A DNA stretch of 57,171 bases from Methylovulum sp. (GTDB lineage: Bacteria > Pseudomonadota > Gammaproteobacteria > Methylococcales > Methylomonadaceae). This document shows, piece by piece, positions 51,862 to 57,171 of the stretch. A model generated the notes under the pieces. That model did no database searches, was not told the DNA's origin, and saw nothing but the letters and a program-made list of their open reading frames with translations. The stretch is taken from contig JAQTQZ010000021.1 in the NCBI GenBank assembly GCA_028712695.1, forward strand, positions 1 to 57,171, given 5' to 3'. A program made the translations under genes and the position numbers. Within the stretch, counting starts at the first letter, position 1, and every line of letters begins with the position of its first letter.

Positions 51862-54537
51862 TTAGGCTTTTTGGGGCATACCTAATTCTGGTTCCTTGTT
51901 CCTCAAGACCAATTTGCTCAAGGCGGGCAAAATAATGAACGTGCAGCTAACGATCCAGAAAATACCTATGGTAATGATTAAGCCCATGCTGGCAATGCCT
52001 TCATGGGGTGAAAATGCGAGCCCTGCAAAACTGGAGCTGGTGGTCAGCGCACCGTAGAACATCGCCCGCGCAGTGCTGGACTGATAAATGTTTTGTTTTT
52101 CTGACAGCGAATGCCGGAGTTTTTCGACCATGTGGATACCGTTGTCCACACCAAAACCAAGCAACAGCGGCAAGGCAATGATGTTGGCGAAATTGATGGC
52201 GGTATTGGTAATAACGGCACTGGCCATCGTAAATAATCCAGCCAGCATCAGCGGTGTCATAATCAGCAAGGTGTCGGTGATACTGCGGCGGATGCCATAC
52301 AAAACCAGTGCGATGGTGATCAAGGCAATGGTGATGGCTTCTTGAAAGGCGCTTAACACTTCTTTCATCGACTCCCAATACATAATGGGCAAATCGGTTG
52401 TTTCTGGTGCGATTGATTGTACTTCGGTAATAAATTCTTCTAGGTTATCTAAATTATCCAAGTCTTTTTTGGCAAATATCTGGATGCGATATAAGCCGTC
52501 TTTACTAAGCCATCTTTCCTTGATGTCGGCGGGAAGCTCGGCCAATGTGATGTTCTTGGCATTAAATCCGGCCAATAAATCATTCATAACGCCCGGTAAG
52601 GTGCCTAGCAAGGTGGTTTGGATTTTTTCTATAAATAGGCGGCGGTCAGGTTGTAGAAGGTTGTCATGTTCAAGCAAAATGGCCTGTAGTTCGGCTTTGA
52701 ATGTTTCTAAGGCCGCTATTTCGCGGGCCTCGGTTTTTTTAGGCAAGATAGCCTCTATCGCCTTGATCAGCTGATTGATGCTTGCGGTCGAGTCGGTTTC
52801 AGCTTCTAGTTCAGGAAAACCTTGGCTATGCAAGCCCAACACGGTATCCATTTCTTCGATCAAATCCAGTTTATCTTCCTGATCAGCAGGTAATAAATCT
52901 AAAAGACTGACGGTTTTATCAACCGTTTTTAATGCGCCAAGCTGTTGTTGCAAGGATTTTGCCTGGCTTTCATTTTTAGCCAAGACGCTGACTGTCATCG
53001 GCGTGGTGTCCTTGTCTTTCATCAAGTTTTTGAAAGCGATGACTGACTCGGTATTAGGGTCGCGCAGATTAATGGGATTAAAGTCTGTTTTTACGTTGGT
53101 GACTAACACACCGGAGATAATCGCAAGGATTACAGTGGCCAGGGTGATAGGCTTGGCGAAATGTAGGGTGAAAGTAGCCATTTTTTCTGGCATTGTCGAA
53201 AAAAATCCAGGTTTGGCTGAGGGTCGGCATGCGATAGGTGCCGGCAATATTTTTAGCAGCGCCGGTAATACCGCCAAGGTGACAATAAGACAGATGAATA
53301 AGCTGGTGCCTGCCAATAGACCCAATTCGGACACGCCTTTATAGTCCGTTGGTATAAACGCATAAAGTCCGATAGCGGTGGTGCCTGCACACAATAACAA
53401 AGACGGGGCGGTGGCTATTAAAGCACTGTGTAATGCCCTGCTTTTATCGCAGTTGGTCAGGGCGTAGTCGCGATAACGTAAACAAAAGTGAATGGCATAT
53501 TCCACACCCAAACCAATATTTGACACCGCAAAAGCAACCGAAATCAGGTTAAGTTCTTTTACAGCCACTGCTGCGAACGCGCCGCATAGAACCATTCCCA
53601 GCGCCAATGTCACCAGTGTGGCCAAAGTCAATATAATGGAACGGTAAGCCATTAATAAAATAAATAGGACTACGACAAGTGAGAAAAGGCTGGCAGTAAA
53701 CGTGCCGGTGCTCATACCGGCCAGTTCATCGTCTTCAAGCCCAGCCTCGCCGGTAATCAGGACTTTTACCTTAGGTAAATTGGTGCCTTGAATTTGTGCT
53801 ATGGCTTTGTGGATGGCGTTAACCGCATTCTCGGAGGGTCGGATTTTTGAGTAATCAAATTTTGGCAAGGCAATAATAAAACCACTATCACTTGTATAGG
53901 GTTTCTTGTCAGTGATCAACCGCTCCCAGGACAGTAAGGCGTTCTCCCCATTAATGGATTTGTGCAGTGCCCGCGATACTTTATCGAGTAGTGACGGTAA
54001 ATCAACAGGCAATTCCTGGGTATTATCTGTGTTAGTTAATGCCGCCTCAAACGTTGAAAAAAAACCGGCCAGATTGGGCGATTGGGCAATTCTTCCGATA
54101 AATGGTTGGGCTTGTGACAAGGTGTTTGATAAGTCCTGTAATTTGTCGATGTCAAGATACAGTAGGCCGTTCTGATGAAAAAAGGTATTGTCATTGGGCA
54201 AATAAACGGACTCAAAATTTTCTTTATCGGCTTGCAGCAAAAGGGCCAGCCGTTTGGTTGCCGCCTTGGTCAATTCAGGTGTGTCGGATTCAACCACCAA
54301 CAACTGTGTGCGTAAATCTTGCGAAAATGCTTTTTCAAATTTACGTCGATTTTGCTGGAAGGGCGCTTCGGGGGCGACCAGTTCAGCGGTATCGGTGTTA
54401 ATGCTTAGATTGGCGGCCGTGTATTGCCATGCAAAAAAAGTGACCAGTGCAACTATTGACAATACTAGGACGGGATTTTTAAGGCTCCAGTGACCCCATC
54501 GGGAAAGCTGATTGCGACTATAGGATTTTAACGGCAT
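51862..54537 (-). CDS. hpnN: Hopanoid-associated RND transporter HpnN
   Basis: An 891-residue MMPL/RND protein with twelve helices: one N-terminal helix, a large periplasmic loop, five helices (SLFSLVVVLFILLMAYRSI, VSVAFAVSNIGLGVEYAIHF), then a repeat of the plan (ITIALITIALVLYGIR, IALPLLLGFGVDNGIHM). The GLGVEYAIHF and GFGVDNGIHM segments carry the proton-relay acids. HpnN moves hopanoids to the outer membrane. No other hpn gene is present in the window, so this rests on family resemblance. Confidence 0.85.
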   Translation of the reverse strand: MPLKSYSRNQLSRWGHWSLKNPVLVLSIVALVTFFAWQYTAANLSINTDTAELVAPEAPFQQNRRKFEKAFSQDLRTQLLVVESDTPELTKAATKRLALLLQADKENFESVYLPNDNTFFHQNGLLYLDIDKLQDLSNTLSQAQPFIGRIAQSPNLAGFFSTFEAALTNTDNTQELPVDLPSLLDKVSRALHKSINGENALLSWERLITDKKPYTSDSGFIIALPKFDYSKIRPSENAVNAIHKAIAQIQGTNLPKVKVLITGEAGLEDDELAGMSTGTFTASLFSLVVVLFILLMAYRSIILTLATLVTLALGMVLCGAFAAVAVKELNLISVAFAVSNIGLGVEYAIHFCLRYRDYALTNCDKSRALHSALIATAPSLLLCAGTTAIGLYAFIPTDYKGVSELGLLAGTSLFICLIVTLAVLPALLKILPAPIACRPSAKPGFFSTMPEKMATFTLHFAKPITLATVILAIISGVLVTNVKTDFNPINLRDPNTESVIAFKNLMKDKDTTPMTVSVLAKNESQAKSLQQQLGALKTVDKTVSLLDLLPADQEDKLDLIEEMDTVLGLHSQGFPELEAETDSTASINQLIKAIEAILPKKTEAREIAALETFKAELQAILLEHDNLLQPDRRLFIEKIQTTLLGTLPGVMNDLLAGFNAKNITLAELPADIKERWLSKDGLYRIQIFAKKDLDNLDNLEEFITEVQSIAPETTDLPIMYWESMKEVLSAFQEAITIALITIALVLYGIRRSITDTLLIMTPLMLAGLFTMASAVITNTAINFANIIALPLLLGFGVDNGIHMVEKLRHSLSEKQNIYQSSTARAMFYGALTTSSSFAGLAFSPHEGIASMGLIITIGIFWIVSCTFIILPALSKLVLRNKEPELGMPQKA

Positions 54538-54625
54538 ATCTATTTATTGGGTTTATTTTAAAACTAATTGGAAAACAACTGGGCATGCAAAAAATGGGTA
54601 TGGTACGCCAAGTTTATGTGAATGG

Positions 54626-56857
54626 TCATTCGACTGACAGACCGTCAACCCGCTGAAAGCCCCTAGGTAGACTATTGCCGCGTTTGCCACGATTACTTGA
54701 ATATTGGACTATATCAGCGGCTTTTAGGGTTAAAAACTGTTTGCCTGACAGCACTTTTAATAGTGCTTGTCCAGGCATTGCCACAGCAGCAATAACACAA
54801 TCCTTGCCGCTGGCTAGGTCAGCAGTGGTCATTTGGATTAGCTTATTGCCTTTGCCACGTGCCAAGGCAGGCAATTCATGCACGGGAAAAATCAATAGGC
54901 GGCCTTGTAAAGTGGCGACAGCAAGCAAATCAGAGTCATTTTGCACGGGGGCTGGTTTCAATAACCTGGCGTTATCGGCTAAAGTGATCAGGATTTTACC
55001 GGCCTTGTTTTTGGTCAGCAATTCCTTAAGTTGAACCCTGAAACCATATCCTAGATGACTGGCCAATACATACCAGTCATCTGGATTTCCTGCCAGTAAG
55101 TGCATAAATAAGGCGCCAGCCGGTGGATTAAGCCGTGCGGTCAATGGCTCGCCTTGGGTTCTTGCCGAGGGCAAATCATGCGCCGATGTGCTATAGGCCC
55201 GGCCTGTCGAATCAAGGATATAAATTGGCTGGGTTGACCGGCATTTGACTGCATCCTTAAAGCTATCGCCCGAACGGTAGCCCAAGCTTGCGACCTCAAT
55301 ATCATGGCCTTTAGCGGCCCTGATCCAGCCTTTTTCCGACAAAATAACGGTAAGCGGCTCATTGCTGATCAATGCGGTGGTGGCTAGTGCCTGTGCAGTG
55401 TTTCGAGCCACTAGCGGTGACCGGCGGTCATCACCGTATTTTTCCGCATCGGCAGTGATTTCATCCCGTATTAAATTGTTCAATAATTCTTTTGAAGCAA
55501 GAATTTTTTCCAGTTCAGCACGTTCTATTGCTAACGCATCTTGTTCGCCACGGATCCTCATTTCTTCGAGTTTGGCGAGGTGTCTTAACTTTAATTCAAG
55601 TATTGCTTCGGCTTGCAGGTCGCTGATACCGAACCGCTCCATCAACACGGGCTTAGGGTGGTCTTCGTTGCGGATAATCGCTATGACTTCATCAATATTA
55701 AGGAAGGCGATCAGTAAGCCGTCCAAAATATGCAGTCGTGCCAGCACTTTGTCAAGCCGATGTTGCAATCGGCGGCGCACGGTTTCAGTGCGAAAGCGCA
55801 ACCATTCCGTCAATATGTCGCGTAGGCCTTTTACTTTAGGACGCCCATCTAGGCCAATCATGTTCAGATTAACGCGATAACTTTTTTCCAAATCTGTTGT
55901 CGCAAACAAATGTGACATCACCGCTTCCACATCAAGGCGTTTGGATTTTGGGATGATCAATAAGCGGGTGGGGTTTTCATGGTCTGATTCATCACGTAAA
56001 TCTTCAATCATCGGCAGTTTTTTTGCCAGCATTTGGGCGGCGATTTGCTCCATTAATTTTGCGCCGGATACTTGGTGCGGCAAGGCCGTAATAATAATCA
56101 CGCCGTCCTCCAACTCATATTTGGCACGCATTTTTAGCGAGCCTCCCCCCGTGCTATAGATTTTTTGTATCTCTTCGGCGGGCGTGATGATTTCCGCATC
56201 GGTCGGGTAATCAGGCCCTTTAACCAAGGCAAATAGCTCATCGGCGCTGCTGTCAGGCTTGTCCAGCAAGAGAATGCAAGCATTAGCGACTTCTCTGAGA
56301 TTATGCGGGGGGATGTCGGTCGCCATGCCGACGGCAATCCCCATCGTACCGTTCAACAAGATATTAGGTAATCGGGCCGGTAGCAGTTCCGGCTCTTTCA
56401 GGGTGCCGTCAAAATTGTCTGACCATTCAACCGTACCTTGTCCGAGTTCATTTAGTAGTGTTTGGGCATAAGCTGTCAGACGCGACTCGGTGTAACGCAT
56501 TGCAGCAAAGGATTTAGGATCGTCTGGCGAACCCCAGTTACCTTGCCCGTCAATTAACGGATAACGGTAGGAAAATGCCTGGGCCATCAGCACCATCGCT
56601 TCATAACAGGCGGAATCACCATGCGGATGGTATTTCCCCAGTACGTCACCCACCGTTCTGGCCGATTTTTTATACTTTGCCAACGCATTCAGGCCCAGCT
56701 CGGACATCGCATAAACAATCCGCCGTTGCACGGGCTTTAGGCCATCGCCAATATGCGGTAAGGCACGATCGAGAATAACGTACATGGAATAATCCAGATA
56801 CGCTTTTTCGGCAAAATCTTTTAACGGCAGTTGTTCAAAGTTTTCTTGTAGTCCCAC
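54626..56857 (-). CDS. parC: DNA topoisomerase IV subunit A
   Basis: This 743-residue enzyme decatenates daughter chromosomes with ParE. Catalytic Tyr122 lies in MRYTESRL, and the quinolone-determining region [13 protein letters not shown] keeps Ser82 and Glu86, the usual sensitive residues. The breakage-reunion core and the C-terminal beta-pinwheel follow ([15 protein letters not shown]). ParC rather than GyrA is supported by length and by the lack of a clear GyrA box. It starts with GTG at 56857, immediately after the thioesterase stop. Confidence 0.94.
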   Translation of the reverse strand: MGLQENFEQLPLKDFAEKAYLDYSMYVILDRALPHIGDGLKPVQRRIVYAMSELGLNALAKYKKSARTVGDVLGKYHPHGDSACYEAMVLMAQAFSYRYPLIDGQGNWGSPDDPKSFAAMRYTESRLTAYAQTLLNELGQGTVEWSDNFDGTLKEPELLPARLPNILLNGTMGIAVGMATDIPPHNLREVANACILLLDKPDSSADELFALVKGPDYPTDAEIITPAEEIQKIYSTGGGSLKMRAKYELEDGVIIITALPHQVSGAKLMEQIAAQMLAKKLPMIEDLRDESDHENPTRLLIIPKSKRLDVEAVMSHLFATTDLEKSYRVNLNMIGLDGRPKVKGLRDILTEWLRFRTETVRRRLQHRLDKVLARLHILDGLLIAFLNIDEVIAIIRNEDHPKPVLMERFGISDLQAEAILELKLRHLAKLEEMRIRGEQDALAIERAELEKILASKELLNNLIRDEITADAEKYGDDRRSPLVARNTAQALATTALISNEPLTVILSEKGWIRAAKGHDIEVASLGYRSGDSFKDAVKCRSTQPIYILDSTGRAYSTSAHDLPSARTQGEPLTARLNPPAGALFMHLLAGNPDDWYVLASHLGYGFRVQLKELLTKNKAGKILITLADNARLLKPAPVQNDSDLLAVATLQGRLLIFPVHELPALARGKGNKLIQMTTADLASGKDCVIAAVAMPGQALLKVLSGKQFLTLKAADIVQYSSNRGKRGNSLPRGFQRVDGLSVE

Positions 56858-57171
56858 TTAAAAATCATCCTCTATATCAATCTGCAAACCACGAATTTTT
56901 TCCAGGCTTTCTTGGCGCATTTTTTTGCGTATTTCTGCGGCGGCAAACAGTTTTTTTTCGGCTTCGGTTTCCAATTGCAAGCGTGGCACTTCAACTGATT
57001 TACCATTTTCATCAATTGCCACCATCGTATAATAGCAGGAGGTGGTGTATCGTTTTTCATAAGTGCGCAAATGTTCGGCGAACACCTTCACACCAATTTC
57101 CATAGACGAACGGCCAACATGGTTAACACGTGCCTGCAACGTCACCAGTTCACCGACATTCACTTGTTGTT
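56858..57171 (-). CDS. Acyl-CoA thioesterase, C-terminal part
   Basis: The frame runs into the window edge, so the N-terminus lies outside. The 103 codons present include GELVTLQARVNHVGRSSMEI, the signature of hotdog-fold acyl-CoA hydrolases (YciA/BACH type), CYYTMVAIDENGK and a charged tail ending IDIEDDF. It hydrolyses fatty acyl-CoA or short acyl-CoA in the cytoplasm. Its stop abuts the parC GTG, so the two genes are probably in one operon with coupled translation. Confidence 0.85.
   Translation of the reverse strand, partial: QQVNVGELVTLQARVNHVGRSSMEIGVKVFAEHLRTYEKRYTTSCYYTMVAIDENGKSVEVPRLQLETEAEKKLFAAAEIRKKMRQESLEKIRGLQIDIEDDF

Overview
The window looks like chromosomal DNA of a gammaproteobacterium, and my best inference is a methanotroph or methylotroph of the Methylococcales type. 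The evidence is a set of genes rather than one marker. There is a PQQ-associated alcohol ABC-transport cluster (substrate-binding protein, YVTN beta-propeller, ATPase, permease), a hopanoid-type HpnN RND exporter, and a two-subunit pyruvate carboxylase. A rpoE-rseA-rseB-degP (algU-mucABD type) stress operon sits back to back with nadB, as in many gammaproteobacteria. Base composition is moderate (about 45-50 % GC by eye), except for one clearly GC-rich block. No methane or methanol oxidation gene is present, so the lineage call stays an inference.

Layout, left to right. 1-864: the start of an unknown gene on the minus strand, then about 740 bases without a convincing gene. 865-6481: sbcC (no sbcD beside it) converging on a thiO-pyrD pair. 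6861-7879: an outer-membrane-type protein with a strong terminator. 7940-12332: a chain of six genes that all overlap: YefM/RelE-type toxin-antitoxin, prolyl aminopeptidase, ubiX, GT39 glycosyltransferase and PAP2 phosphatase. 12342-13547: a minus-strand MOSC/PilZ pair. 13697-17386: the PQQ-associated ABC operon. 17437-19709: two uncharacterised proteins.

19764-20901 is a scar of integration. tRNA-Gly and tRNA-Cys are followed by a broken P4-type integrase with GGTATAAC repeats in front of it, and then by cbpM-cbpA. 22150-25767 is the sigma-E operon with a recognisable sigma-E promoter ahead of rpoE; nadB is divergent. 27596-30171 holds a dynamin-like protein with a degenerate nucleotide-binding loop followed by three small membrane proteins. 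30292-32980 holds a secreted orphan, a doubtful small ORF and a FUN14 protein. 33023-36287 is pycA-pycB, the GC-rich block. 36563-39358 is a beta-CASP nuclease and a thioredoxin-fold/DsbD-like fusion.

39515-40560 is an insertion-sequence graveyard (IS3-like and ISAs1-like remnants). 40828-49689 carries an AI-2E family permease, an OmpA-type lipoprotein with a Gln-rich repeat tail, a DmeF-type cation exporter, a GH17-GT2 glucan synthase and trkA-trkH. The right end is mostly minus strand: thpR (plus) overlapping xseA, hpnN, parC and a truncated acyl-CoA thioesterase.

Several groups can be read as functional units: envelope stress (rpoE operon), envelope and glycan building (GT39, PAP2, GH17-GT2, HpnN, OmpA lipoprotein), potassium uptake (TrkA/TrkH), anaplerosis (PycAB) and alcohol oxidation support (the PQQ-associated ABC genes). 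I found no CRISPR array, complete prophage or recognised defence island. The least explained loci are the degenerate dynamin-like protein with its membrane neighbours, the overlapped toxin-antitoxin/housekeeping chain, and the orphan proteins at 17437-19709 and 30292-31974.
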